Assembly (NCBI GenBank): GCA_903834675.1
Contig: CAILKC010000247.1
Coordinates: 1 to 8,048, forward strand
Length of the DNA stretch: 8,048 bases
Direction: 5' to 3'
Source: an uncultured Victivallales bacterium
GTDB taxonomy: Bacteria > Verrucomicrobiota > Lentisphaeria > Oligosphaerales > JAFGRS01
In this document: piece after piece, positions 1-6,908 of the stretch
How the letters are laid out: each line of letters starts with the position of its first letter
How positions within the stretch are numbered: the first letter of the stretch is position 1
Notes under the pieces: generated by a model
Databases searched by the model: none
Told to the model about the DNA's origin: nothing
What the model saw: the letters and a program-made list of their open reading frames with translations, nothing else
Made by a program: the position numbers and the translations under genes

Positions 1-1934
1 ATGTTGTAGCCGCTCTGGAACTGCAGTCCCAGCGCCGTGGCGACGCCGATGTCCTTGAGGCGGTCGGGGGAGTTTACGAAGTGCCGTTTCAGGCCCTTGA
101 GGAGACGCACCCCGCGGTTCCAGCGTTCGGCCATGCGGCGGCAGAGCACGAGAGTCTCCGGCAGGGTGAAGCCATTGGTGATGCATTCGGCGATGTAGTC
201 GCCGCTGGGCGGGTAGCCGATCTGCCAGGTGGGTGCCAGGGGCAGGCGCCGGGGTTCGAGGTAGAGTGGCCAGGTCGGGCCGTCGTGCATGGGGCCGAAG
301 TAGCCAAAGATGTGGGCGGTCGGGTACTGCGAGTAGCCCTTCTCAAACCACTGCCAGGCGGTCGCCACCGTGGTCGCGTGCTGGCCCCAGTCGCGCCCTG
401 CCAGCGACATCAGAAAGGCCTTGTTGTTCCGTGGGAAGGGCGCAAAGGAGAGCTCGCCGGCCGCTTTGGTCATCAGCGATGGATAGGTGCCGAAGTACCA
501 CGACTGCATGGCGCTGCTGACCCCAAGCGCATGCATCTCGCGGTACTTCCGGTAGAGCAGGCCAGGCGCGGGCACGACCTGGGTCGTGGCCACCTCGTGC
601 GAGCAGCCCACTTGCAGCTTGGCGGAGACGCGGGTGCCCTGGGCGACGGCGGCCTGAGCGCTGCGGCGGAAGAGCTCGCTGGGGCCGACGTAGGAGAGCC
701 AGTAGTCCCAGGCCGGCCGGTCCTTGCCGAGCTGAGGGTTGTGGCCCCCGGTCTCGTAGTTGTGCTGCAGGATAATGGTGTTGGGCAGGTGCCCGGCGGC
801 CTCGACGGTCTTCTCCACACCCCAGCAGATGAACTGCCCATAGGGCCAGGCGACCAGCTCGGCTTCCGGGTTCACCCCCTGCATGCCTTTGGCCATGAGG
901 GAAAGAGTCTCGGCCAGCACGGCGTGCGGCTCGCGCTGGGAGCAGCGCGGACAGGTGTTCTTGGACGGCCACTGGCCACCGGCGGGGATCGAACTCGAGT
1001 AGCAGTGCGTAAAGCGCTCGCCGACCGGAATGACGATCAGGCCGCCCAGGCCCGGGACTTCCGTAAACAGGGTCCGCGTCGCCTCTTCAAGGTAGGCGCG
1101 GCCGAGGTCGGTGCTGGTGCAGAAGGCGTTATTGTGACCCTTGAGTTCCGGGTGCGCTGCGGCGGCGGCGGCAATCTCCGGGTACGGCCAGTTGAAGGCG
1201 GCCGGTTCGATGCAGAACGGGTAGATGCGGATGCCGTAGCGGGCGCATTTCTGCACCACACGCCGCAGCTTGTCCAGCCGTGGCCCCGCGTTTTGGCCAT
1301 ACTCAGGGATGAGCTTCGACGGGACAGTCTGGAAGAAATGCACCGTCATCCAGAGCACGTTGGCGCCCTCGTGCGCCAGGCGGTTCAGGTACTCGTCGGG
1401 GTAGTAGTCGACGTCGTCGGCCAACTCGTCCTTGGACTTCGGCGGGCGGTTGACCGGGCCGTAGAAGCAGCGCGAGATGCGGGTACGAATCACCGGGGTG
1501 CGCGTGAAGGTCCCCAGCGGCAGGAACGGGCCGCCGTGCCGCAGCATCTCGTCCTCGATCCACACCAGACCGCGGCGAATGCCCTCTGTGTCGGCGGCGC
1601 CCAGTTCGCAGCCCTCCGGGGTGATCCGGACGTGGTACTCCTCGCGCCGGGTGGTGCTCAGCGTGTGGATGATGAGCGGGTAGGCGCCGTCGGCCGGGAG
1701 CCCCACGGTGCCGAGGAAGAAGCGGAAGTCCGCATAGGCGCTGGCGAGCCGACCGTCTGGGTCCGCAAAGCGCGGCTCCAGGTGCAGTCCGCGCGGAAAG
1801 AACACCTCGCTACGCCGGGGCTGCCGCGGCGTCCACTGCACCGGCTGGTGGTACGGCACCGTCCGCAGCTCCTCGACGAATGCCCAGTCGCTCTCCGCCG
1901 GCTGAGGCGGAAGCAAATCAACCTTGAAAGCCAT
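1..1934 (-). CDS. Glycoside-hydrolase-like protein (GH20/GH67-like), C-terminus cut off by the window
   Basis: An uninterrupted minus-strand reading frame of 644 codons starts at ATG 1934-1932 and leaves the window at position 1. The start is supported by GAAAGGA (plus-strand 1942-1948) 7 bases upstream. The N-terminus (MAFKVDLLPP) shows no signal peptide, so a cytoplasmic enzyme is likely. Residues about 85-150 resemble the alpha/beta domain that precedes the barrel in GH20, GH67 and related hydrolases: a strand EEYHVRITPEG, then DTEGIRRGLVWIEDEM, then a proline-rich link to TPVIRTRIS. From about residue 151 the pattern fits a TIM barrel: a barrel-entry segment (DYYPDEYLNRLAHEGANVLW, 176-195), RYGIRIYPF (232-240) and GGLIVIPVGERFTHC (297-311). 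E306 is the best candidate catalytic acid by position. C311, C328 and C331 (CPRC) could form a disulphide or metal site. Family membership is judged from pattern, not from a search, and the substrate is unknown. It is divergent from alaS and not part of that operon. Confidence 0.75.
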   Translation of the reverse strand, partial: MAFKVDLLPPQPAESDWAFVEELRTVPYHQPVQWTPRQPRRSEVFFPRGLHLEPRFADPDGRLASAYADFRFFLGTVGLPADGAYPLIIHTLSTTRREEYHVRITPEGCELGAADTEGIRRGLVWIEDEMLRHGGPFLPLGTFTRTPVIRTRISRCFYGPVNRPPKSKDELADDVDYYPDEYLNRLAHEGANVLWMTVHFFQTVPSKLIPEYGQNAGPRLDKLRRVVQKCARYGIRIYPFCIEPAAFNWPYPEIAAAAAAHPELKGHNNAFCTSTDLGRAYLEEATRTLFTEVPGLGGLIVIPVGERFTHCYSSSIPAGGQWPSKNTCPRCSQREPHAVLAETLSLMAKGMQGVNPEAELVAWPYGQFICWGVEKTVEAAGHLPNTIILQHNYETGGHNPQLGKDRPAWDYWLSYVGPSELFRRSAQAAVAQGTRVSAKLQVGCSHEVATTQVVPAPGLLYRKYREMHALGVSSAMQSWYFGTYPSLMTKAAGELSFAPFPRNNKAFLMSLAGRDWGQHATTVATAWQWFEKGYSQYPTAHIFGYFGPMHDGPTWPLYLEPRRLPLAPTWQIGYPPSGDYIAECITNGFTLPETLVLCRRMAERWNRGVRLLKGLKRHFVNSPDRLKDIGVATALGLQFQSGYN

Positions 1935-1941
1935 GGGAGCG

Positions 1942-1948
1942 TCCTTTC
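1942..1948 (-). promoter_or_regulatory. Ribosome binding site of the minus-strand hydrolase-like gene
   Basis: Read on the minus strand this is GAAAGGA, 7 bases before ATG 1934-1932. The spacing is ideal and fixes the start of the hydrolase-like protein. No competing in-frame start with a similar site was noticed nearby. Confidence 0.6.
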
Positions 1949-2029
1949 GCCGTGGCGCGGCACCCCGGACGCGCCGTGCCGAGGTGTCGGCTGGGGTGAG
2001 ACGACGGCGGGGTGCCCGACCAGGGCAGG

Positions 2030-2057
2030 AAGATAGGAGCGTGCCTGGGAAAAGCAA
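2030..2057 (-). promoter_or_regulatory. Candidate sigma70-type promoter for the hydrolase-like gene
   Basis: On the minus strand, TTGCTT (2057-2052) lies 16 bases before TATCTT (2035-2030). They match the -35 and -10 consensus at 3 of 6 and 4 of 6 positions. Transcription would begin near 2023 and give a leader of about 90 bases. In GC-rich DNA such AT-containing hexamers are uncommon, which adds a little weight, but the match is imperfect and the host sigma factor is unknown. Confidence 0.25.
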
Positions 2058-2062
2058 GAGCC

Positions 2063-2293
2063 GCTGGAGAGGCAGTGGGCTCCACCGCGGCGTTGGTGGA
2101 GATGCGGTGGGCTCCACCGCCCGCGCCTGAGGCCAGGCGGCTCTCCAGGGGAATGGACCGGCCGCGGCTCGCGGCCAGTGCCCGGGCGGCCCCGGGCGCT
2201 CCAGAGCCGGTGGAGATGCGGTGGGCTCCACCGCCGCGCCTGAGGCCAGGCGCCTCTCCAGGGGAATGGTGGAGATGCGGTGGGCTCCACCGC
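2063..2293. repeat. Array of four 26-base hairpin-forming repeat cores
   Basis: The core GGTGGAGATGCGGTGGGCTC continues as CACCGC. It occurs identically three times (2095-2120, 2209-2234, 2268-2293) and once with three mismatches (2063-2088). Each exact core has 7-base inverted arms, GGTGGAG and CTCCACC, around a 10-base loop. The first and second exact cores are followed by a 35-base extension (2122-2156 and 2235-2269) that differs at one base, apart from one extra C in the first. The extension has its own hairpin, CGCCTG and CAGGCG around AGGC. The third core starts inside the end of the second extension, giving a 59-base period there. The array lies between two divergent genes, no plausible gene occupies it, and its function is unknown. 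It looks like a genome-wide interspersed repeat or a small REP/MITE-like element. Confidence 0.85.
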
Positions 2294-2408
2294 TGGCGAG
2301 TCTGGGCGCGGCGCTGCGGGAGAACCGCGGCGCAGACTGGAAGTCTCATTCCGGTATGTTCGGTCCCAGCCGGGGGCACTGACCTGCGCCTCTCGCGGTT
2401 CGGGCAGT

Positions 2409-2437
2409 TTTCCAAACCGGGTCCCGCCGTGTACAGT
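2409..2437 (+). promoter_or_regulatory. Candidate sigma70-type promoter for alaS
   Basis: TTTCCA (2409-2414) and TACAGT (2432-2437) are separated by 17 bases. Each matches the sigma70 -35 or -10 consensus at 4 of 6 positions. Transcription would start near 2444 and give a leader of about 35 bases before the alaS ATG. The location and spacing are good; the match is only moderate. Confidence 0.35.
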
Positions 2438-2478
2438 ATGCGCTTCACGTTTCGCATCCAGCAGCACAGGACAGGACC

Positions 2479-4263
2479 ATGACGGCCAACGAACTGCGAC
2501 GCAAGTATATCGAATTCTTCAGAGAGCGTGGCCACGGCGAAATCCGTAGCGCCCCGCTGGTTCCCGAGAACGATCCGACGGTGCTGTTCACCACCGCGGG
2601 GATGCATCCGTTGGTGCCATTCTTGCTGGGGGCGAAGCATCCCGCCGGTCGGCGCCTGGTGGATGTGCAGAAGTGTGTGCGCACCGGTGACATCGACGAG
2701 GTGGGCGATGCGGTGCATCTGACCTTTTTCGAGATGCTCGGCAACTGGTCTCTGGGGGATTACTTCAAGCAGGAAGCCATCACCTGGAGCTACGAGTTCC
2801 TCACCGGTGCGCCGTGGCTGAATCTGCCCCTGGAGCGCCTGGCGGTGAGCGTCTTTGCCGGGGATGCCGATGCGCCGTTTGATCAGGAGGCCTTTGATCT
2901 CTGGCGCGGCCTGGGTATCGCCGAGGCCCGCATCGCTCGTCTGCCCAAGAAGGACAACTGGTGGGGGCCGGCTGGCCAGACGGGCCCCTGCGGCCCGGAT
3001 ACCGAGATGTTCTACTGGACTGGCACCGAGGCGGCCCCCGCGGGGTTCGACGCCAGCGACCGGCGTTGGGTCGAAATCTGGAACGACGTCTTCATGCAGT
3101 ACAACAAGCAGGCGGATGGCAGCTTTGTGCCGCTGGCGCAGAAGAACGTCGACACCGGCATGGGCGTCGAGCGCGTCACCGCCATCCTGCAGGGCAAGGC
3201 CAGTTGTTACGAAACCGAGTTGTTTGCCGGCCTCTTTGCCGCCATTGGCGAGATCACCGGGGTTGCCGAGCCGCATACCCAGCGCAGCGGTCGCATCGTG
3301 GCCGAGCATCTGCGCGCGGCCGTCTTCCTCATGGGTGACGGGGTGCGGCCCGGCAACGTCGATCAGGCCTATGTGCTGCGTCGGCTGATCCGCCGCGCCA
3401 TTCGCGAAGCCCGGAAGTTGGGCGTCACGGACCTGTTCACCGCCCGTCTGGCCACGGTCGTCATCGAGCAGTACAGCAGCGTCTACGGCGAGCTGGCTAC
3501 GCACGGCGCCACTATCGTGCAGGAGATCGAGGCCGAAGAACGGCAGTTCGCCAGCACCCTGGAGCGCGGCATCCGCGAGTTCGCCAAGCTGGTGGACGGC
3601 TTTCCGGCAGAGGTGGAGAAGAAGGTCATCGGCGGGCGCAAGGCCTTCTATCTCTACGAGACCTACGGCTTCCCCATCGAGCTGACCATCGAGATGGCGG
3701 CCGAGCGGGGTTTCAGCGTGGACCAGGCTGGCTTTGACGAGGCCTACCGCAAGCACCAGGAGGCCAGTCGGGCCGGTGCCGAACGCAAGTTCAAGGGCGG
3801 CCTGGCCGACCAGTCCGACAACACCGCTTCCCTGCATACGGCGACGCACCTGCTGCACCAGGCCCTGCGCCAGGTCCTCGGCGAGCACGTCAAACAGGCC
3901 GGCTCCAACATCACCGCGGAGCGCCTGCGCTTCGACTTCACCCATGCTGACCGGGTTCTGCCGGAGCAATTGGCTGAGGTCGAGCGCATCGTCAACGCCC
4001 AGATTGAGCGCGATCTGCCCGTCGACTGTCGCGAGGTGTCTTACGACGAGGCGGCCGCCAGTGGCGCCATCGGCTTGTTTGCCGAGCGCTACGGCGAGCG
4101 GGTGAAGGTCTACACCATCGGCGATTTCAGCAAGGAGATCTGTGGGGGTCCGCATGCGCCGCGCAGCGGCTGCCTGGGGCACTTCACGATCAGCAAGGAA
4201 GAGTCCAGCAGCCGCGGGGTGCGCCGCATCAAGGCCGTCTTGATTTCGGGTACAGCGCCATGA
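2479..4263 (+). CDS. alaS: Alanine--tRNA ligase, compact form
   Basis: This class II synthetase charges tRNA-Ala with alanine in the cytoplasm and hydrolyses mischarged Ser- and Gly-tRNA-Ala. The start ATG 2479 has AGGA (2468-2471) 7 bases upstream. The 594-residue protein shows the N-terminal aminoacylation core: motif 1 region LFTTAGMHPLVPFLLG, motif 2 FFEMLGNWSLGDYFK (83-97) and motif 3 GMGVER (227-232). A helical tRNA-recognition part follows. The editing site is present as HTATH (H453, H457) and CGGPH (C555, H559), the expected zinc ligands. E. coli AlaRS has 876 residues. Here about 100 residues of beta-barrel normally found before the HxxxH motif are missing, and the protein ends right after the editing domain, so the C-terminal C-Ala domain is absent. 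The common CGGTH is CGGPH. The reading frame is intact, so this is a naturally short form rather than a broken gene. Confidence 0.96.
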   Translation: MTANELRRKYIEFFRERGHGEIRSAPLVPENDPTVLFTTAGMHPLVPFLLGAKHPAGRRLVDVQKCVRTGDIDEVGDAVHLTFFEMLGNWSLGDYFKQEAITWSYEFLTGAPWLNLPLERLAVSVFAGDADAPFDQEAFDLWRGLGIAEARIARLPKKDNWWGPAGQTGPCGPDTEMFYWTGTEAAPAGFDASDRRWVEIWNDVFMQYNKQADGSFVPLAQKNVDTGMGVERVTAILQGKASCYETELFAGLFAAIGEITGVAEPHTQRSGRIVAEHLRAAVFLMGDGVRPGNVDQAYVLRRLIRRAIREARKLGVTDLFTARLATVVIEQYSSVYGELATHGATIVQEIEAEERQFASTLERGIREFAKLVDGFPAEVEKKVIGGRKAFYLYETYGFPIELTIEMAAERGFSVDQAGFDEAYRKHQEASRAGAERKFKGGLADQSDNTASLHTATHLLHQALRQVLGEHVKQAGSNITAERLRFDFTHADRVLPEQLAEVERIVNAQIERDLPVDCREVSYDEAAASGAIGLFAERYGERVKVYTIGDFSKEICGGPHAPRSGCLGHFTISKEESSSRGVRRIKAVLISGTAP

Positions 4264-4265
4264 TG

Positions 4266-4293
4266 TTGGCCAAGGCGGCCGGTGGTTTACGAT
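4266..4293 (+). promoter_or_regulatory. Possible weak promoter before ompH
   Basis: TTGGCC (4266-4271) and TACGAT (4288-4293) are 16 bases apart, each with 4 of 6 consensus matches, in the 65-base gap between alaS and the ompH start. It could give the envelope and lipid genes a promoter of their own, or the gap could simply be read through from alaS. The evidence is weak. Confidence 0.2.
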
Positions 4294-4328
4294 GACGTGA
4301 TGCAGAGCCAGAGAAAAGGATGAAGATC

Positions 4329-5084
4329 ATGGGATGGAATGAGCCCGTTCGGAAGCTGTCGCTTGCCGCCATAGCGGCCTGCCTGTGTGCGGGGATGGTC
4401 CGGGCCAGCGATACGGCCTACGTCAACATGGAGACTATCTTCGAGGGCTACTACAAGACCGTCCGGGCCAACGCCGGATTCGAGCAGAAGAAGAAAGACT
4501 TTGAGGGCCGCGTGGACATTCTGCGCGACGAGCTCAAGAGCATGGTCTCCGAGACCAAGAAAGTCGACGATGAGGCGGCCAATGAACTCCTCAGCAACGA
4601 AGCCCGCGACGTGGCCCGCAACAAGCTGCGCTTGAAGGTCGAGCGCTTGCGCTCCAAGGAGGAAGAGTTTGGCCAGTTCCGGCGCTCGGGCATGGCGGAC
4701 CTCAACCGCAGCCGCCTGGTGACCGAAGAAGAGCTCATCAAAGATATTTCTGAGTTCGTCCGTACCTACTGCAAGAACAAGGGCTTCCGGCTGGTCTACG
4801 ACATCAATGGCCGCAGCCTCAACCGCATGCCGGTGGTCCTCGTCTACCCGACCGAGGAGGAGATCACCACGGAACTCCTGGCCGAGATCAACAAGGGCCA
4901 CGAGGAAGAACTCAAGCAGGCCACGGCCGAGTTCGAGGCTCTGCGTAAATCCATGGAAGCCAAGTCCGGCCAGGAGGGCGCCGCAGCTCCGGCGGCGGCA
5001 GCGGCTCCGGCGGCAGCAGCGGCTCCGGCGGTAGCGGCTCCGGCGGCGGCGGCTCCGGCGGCCGAGGCCAAACCCCAGAAGTGA
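4329..5084 (+). CDS. OmpH/Skp-family periplasmic chaperone with Ala/Pro-rich tail
   Basis: Skp/OmpH proteins are periplasmic holdases that bind unfolded outer-membrane proteins and pass them to the BAM machinery. I prefer ATG 4329 over the in-frame ATG 4320: AAAGGA (4315-4320) is 8 bases before 4329 but touches 4320. The 251-residue product has a basic N-terminus and a hydrophobic stretch (residues 10-24) ending in VRA, which suggests signal peptidase I cleavage after A26. The mature start [14 protein letters not shown] is typical of the family, where a short strand leads into helices. Residues about 45-210 are highly charged and helical, fitting the long coiled-coil arms, with a strand-like [14 protein letters not shown] in the middle. 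Residues 218-251 are almost only Ala and Pro and end in EAKPQK, a tail E. coli Skp (161 residues) lacks. A C18 in IAAC loosely fits a lipobox, but lipidation is unlikely. The gene directly precedes lpxD, as skp does in many Gram-negative bacteria. Confidence 0.85.
   Translation: MGWNEPVRKLSLAAIAACLCAGMVRASDTAYVNMETIFEGYYKTVRANAGFEQKKKDFEGRVDILRDELKSMVSETKKVDDEAANELLSNEARDVARNKLRLKVERLRSKEEEFGQFRRSGMADLNRSRLVTEEELIKDISEFVRTYCKNKGFRLVYDINGRSLNRMPVVLVYPTEEEITTELLAEINKGHEEELKQATAEFEALRKSMEAKSGQEGAAAPAAAAAPAAAAAPAVAAPAAAAPAAEAKPQK
4986..5061 (+). repeat. In-frame short tandem repeat coding the Ala/Pro tail of OmpH
   Basis: The 10-mer GCTCCGGCGG recurs at 4986, 5004, 5022, 5037 and 5052, that is, at steps of 18, 18, 15 and 15 bases. 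All steps are multiples of three, so the repeats keep the frame and code AP-rich units. Such a tract could change copy number by slippage without breaking the gene. Confidence 0.8.
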
Positions 5085-5086
5085 GC

Positions 5087-5091
5087 GGAGG
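5087..5091 (+). promoter_or_regulatory. Ribosome binding site of lpxD
   Basis: GGAGG lies 6 bases before ATG 5098 and just after the ompH stop codon (5082-5084). It supports both the lpxD start and joint transcription with ompH. Confidence 0.6.
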
Positions 5092-5097
5092 CGCGGC

Positions 5098-6156
5098 ATG
5101 AGTGGGGAGAGTAGAACCAGCGCCTGGGTGGCGGCTCTGACTGGCGGTCAGCTGGTGGGTCCGGCGGCGGTGCCGGTCACCGGCGTGGGCTCGTTGGACG
5201 AGGCCGGGCCGGCCTCGGTGTCCTTTCTGGCGCAGCCGCGTTACCGTGACCGGGTGCTGCCGTCGAAGGCAGGCGTGGTCCTGGTTCCCGTGGGTTTTGA
5301 GCCGACGCCACCGGCCGGGCGCGCCTGGGTGATCTGCCAGGATCCATCGGTGGCCTTTTCTGCCGTGGTAGCGGCCTTTGCGCCGCCGCCCGTGGTTTTT
5401 CCGCCCGGCATTCACCCGATGGCCGTGGTAGCGTCTTCGGCCGTCGTGCCGGCCAGCGTTCACGTCGGTCCGGGGGCCGTGATTGAGCCGGAGGTCGTCA
5501 TCGGCGAGCGCACGATCATCGGCGCGGGCTGCTACATCGGTCACGCCACTCGCATCGGGGCGGACTGCCTGCTCCACCCGCGGGTGACTCTTCGCGAGCG
5601 CTGTCTGTTAGGTCAGCGCGTCATCGTGCATTCGGGTGCGGTGATCGGCGCGGATGGGTTCGGTTACACCTCCGGGGCGAGTGGTCACACCAAGATTCCG
5701 CAGGTGGGAATCGTGCAATTGGATGACGACGTCGAGATTGGTGCGCTCACGGCGGTGGATCGAGCCCGCTTTGGCCGCACCTGGATCCAGCGGGGCAGCA
5801 AGATTGACAACCTGGTCCAGGTGGCCCACAACGTGGTGATCGGCCAGCATTGTCTGGTGGCGGGTCAGGCCGGCATCTCGGGCAGCGCCCATCTTGGCCA
5901 TGGCGTGATTCTGGCGGGACAGGCCGGGGTCGCTGGGCATATCACCATGGGCGATGGAGCGGTGCTGATGGGGCAATCCGGCGCCAGTTCTGACGTCGCG
6001 CCCAAGGCCATCATCATGGGCTCACCTGGGAGCGACCGGCGCGAGTTCGCCCGTCAGCAGATGAATGTGAAACGGGTGGAGCGCATGCATCGGACGCTGA
6101 AGGAACTCGAGGCTCAGGTCCGCGAGCTCCGGCAGCGTCTGGAGGATGAGGGCTGA
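5098..6156 (+). CDS. lpxD: UDP-3-O-acylglucosamine N-acyltransferase LpxD
   Basis: LpxD transfers a 3-hydroxyacyl chain from acyl carrier protein to the 2-amino group of UDP-3-O-acylglucosamine, the third step of lipid A synthesis, at the cytoplasmic side. The 352-residue product has the usual order: an N-terminal uridine-binding domain ([18 protein letters not shown], about residues 25-45), a long left-handed beta-helix made of hexapeptide repeats (about 105-310), and a C-terminal helical segment ([20 protein letters not shown]) of the kind that helps trimer and carrier-protein binding. GADGFGY (184-190) and QVAHNVVIG with H244, the expected catalytic histidine, are present. The family's usual NTTIDRG reads LTAVDRA here, a modest variation. 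The length is close to that of E. coli LpxD (341). It lies 13 bases after ompH and 9 bases before comF. Confidence 0.96.
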   Translation: MSGESRTSAWVAALTGGQLVGPAAVPVTGVGSLDEAGPASVSFLAQPRYRDRVLPSKAGVVLVPVGFEPTPPAGRAWVICQDPSVAFSAVVAAFAPPPVVFPPGIHPMAVVASSAVVPASVHVGPGAVIEPEVVIGERTIIGAGCYIGHATRIGADCLLHPRVTLRERCLLGQRVIVHSGAVIGADGFGYTSGASGHTKIPQVGIVQLDDDVEIGALTAVDRARFGRTWIQRGSKIDNLVQVAHNVVIGQHCLVAGQAGISGSAHLGHGVILAGQAGVAGHITMGDGAVLMGQSGASSDVAPKAIIMGSPGSDRREFARQQMNVKRVERMHRTLKELEAQVRELRQRLEDEG

Positions 6157-6165
6157 GCGTCCGCG

Positions 6166-6903
6166 GTGAAGGCTCTTTGCACAATGCTGTGGCGGCGTGG
6201 CGGCGCGGCGCTCACGGTGGCACGGGATGAGTTGATGCCGGCGTTGTGCCCGCTGTGTCGGGCGCTGCCGCGGCCGGGGGGCGCCCTTGTCTGCGCCGCC
6301 TGCCAGGACGCCCTGGGCGCTCTGCCCACCCCGCGCTGTCCGCAGTGCGGCGGTGGTCGGGACGGGGTCCTTGAGATCTGCAGCGAGTGCCTGCATCACG
6401 GGGCGCGTCCCTGGGTCCATGCGGTCAGCGTCTTTGCTTTCCGGGGCACGGTCCGCGAGGCGGTTCACCGCCTCAAGTACCAGGGCGGCACGGCCGTGGT
6501 GCCCGTGTTGGCGGCGGCCATGGCGGCGGACTGGCGGCAGTACGGCCATGGCGAGCTGGATGTGATCGTCCCGGTGCCGCTGCACTGGACCCGGCAGTTC
6601 GGGCGAGGCTACAACCAGGCCGAACTCCTGGCCCGCCAGGTGGGCGCTGAACTCGGGCTGCCCTGTGAACGGCTGTTGCGCCGCTGCCGCCGTACGGCAC
6701 AGCAGGCCAGGCTGGATATGGCGTCGCGCCGCACCAACGTCCGCGGCGTTTTTGCCCAGGCGCGTGGGGCCCGGGCTGCCGGGCGGCGGGTTCTGCTGGT
6801 AGACGATGTGATGACCACCGGAGCGACTCTCGGCGAGGCCGCCCGGACTCTCGGTGAAGCGGCAGTTGCCACCGTCAGTGTGCTGACGGCGGCGCGGGGG
6901 TAG
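6166..6903 (+). CDS. comF: ComF family phosphoribosyltransferase-like protein
   Basis: ComF proteins pair an N-terminal zinc-binding module with a type I phosphoribosyltransferase domain. In naturally transformable bacteria they act in the cytoplasm in uptake of single-stranded DNA, but many carriers are not known to be competent. The 245-residue product has cysteine pairs CPLC and CAAC, then CPQC and CSEC, in its first 75 residues, fitting a zinc ribbon. Then come LKYQGG, VPVPLHWTRQFGRGYNQAELL and TAQQARLDMASRRTNVRGVF, all hallmarks of the family, and the PRPP-binding loop VLLVDDVMTTGATL near the C-terminus. The start is uncertain. GTG 6166 lies 9 bases after the lpxD stop, with GAGGG rather far upstream. 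ATG 6184 has GAAGG 11 bases before it and would give 239 residues with all motifs kept. No other competence gene is in the window. Confidence 0.9.
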   Translation: MKALCTMLWRRGGAALTVARDELMPALCPLCRALPRPGGALVCAACQDALGALPTPRCPQCGGGRDGVLEICSECLHHGARPWVHAVSVFAFRGTVREAVHRLKYQGGTAVVPVLAAAMAADWRQYGHGELDVIVPVPLHWTRQFGRGYNQAELLARQVGAELGLPCERLLRRCRRTAQQARLDMASRRTNVRGVFAQARGARAAGRRVLLVDDVMTTGATLGEAARTLGEAAVATVSVLTAARG

Positions 6904-6908
6904 AGACG

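Larger units (their letters stand above)
1935..2478. other. Divergent intergenic region between the hydrolase-like gene and alaS
   Basis: This 544-base region holds no convincing gene. It contains the ribosome binding site and a candidate promoter of the minus-strand gene on the left, the four-core repeat array in the middle (2063-2293), and a candidate promoter and ribosome binding site for alaS on the right. The stretch 2157-2208, between the first two exact cores, is very GC-rich with short GGCC and CCGGG palindromes. Open frames crossing the region are long only because GC-rich DNA has few stop codons. Confidence 0.7.

Noticed and set aside
81..2036. A 651-codon plus-strand open frame covering the region of the hydrolase-like gene
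   Set aside because: Its translation is low in recognisable motifs and rich in Arg, Gly, Ala and Val. The opposite strand gives a coherent hydrolase-like protein with a good ribosome binding site, so this is a GC-rich antisense shadow.
2063..2293. CRISPR array
   Set aside because: The repeats are unevenly spaced (32, 114 and 59 bases), part of the between-repeat sequence is itself repeated, and no cas genes are present.
1918..4182. A 754-codon minus-strand open frame antisense to alaS and through the repeats
   Set aside because: It runs opposite an unmistakable alaS and its tail is just translated repeat sequence (GGAHRIST-like peptides). It has no family features.
4268..4280. Terminator hairpin GGCC-AAGGC-GGCC after alaS
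   Set aside because: The stem is only 4 bases and no T run follows; read-through into ompH is as likely.
4371..4382. Lipobox IAAC making OmpH a lipoprotein
   Set aside because: The cysteine is followed by more hydrophobic residues and a better signal peptidase I site (VRA before SD). Skp-family proteins are normally soluble in the periplasm.
4287..5099. A 270-codon minus-strand open frame opposite ompH
   Set aside because: It mirrors the ompH codons, and its Arg/Ser-rich start comes from the reverse complement of the Ala/Pro repeat.
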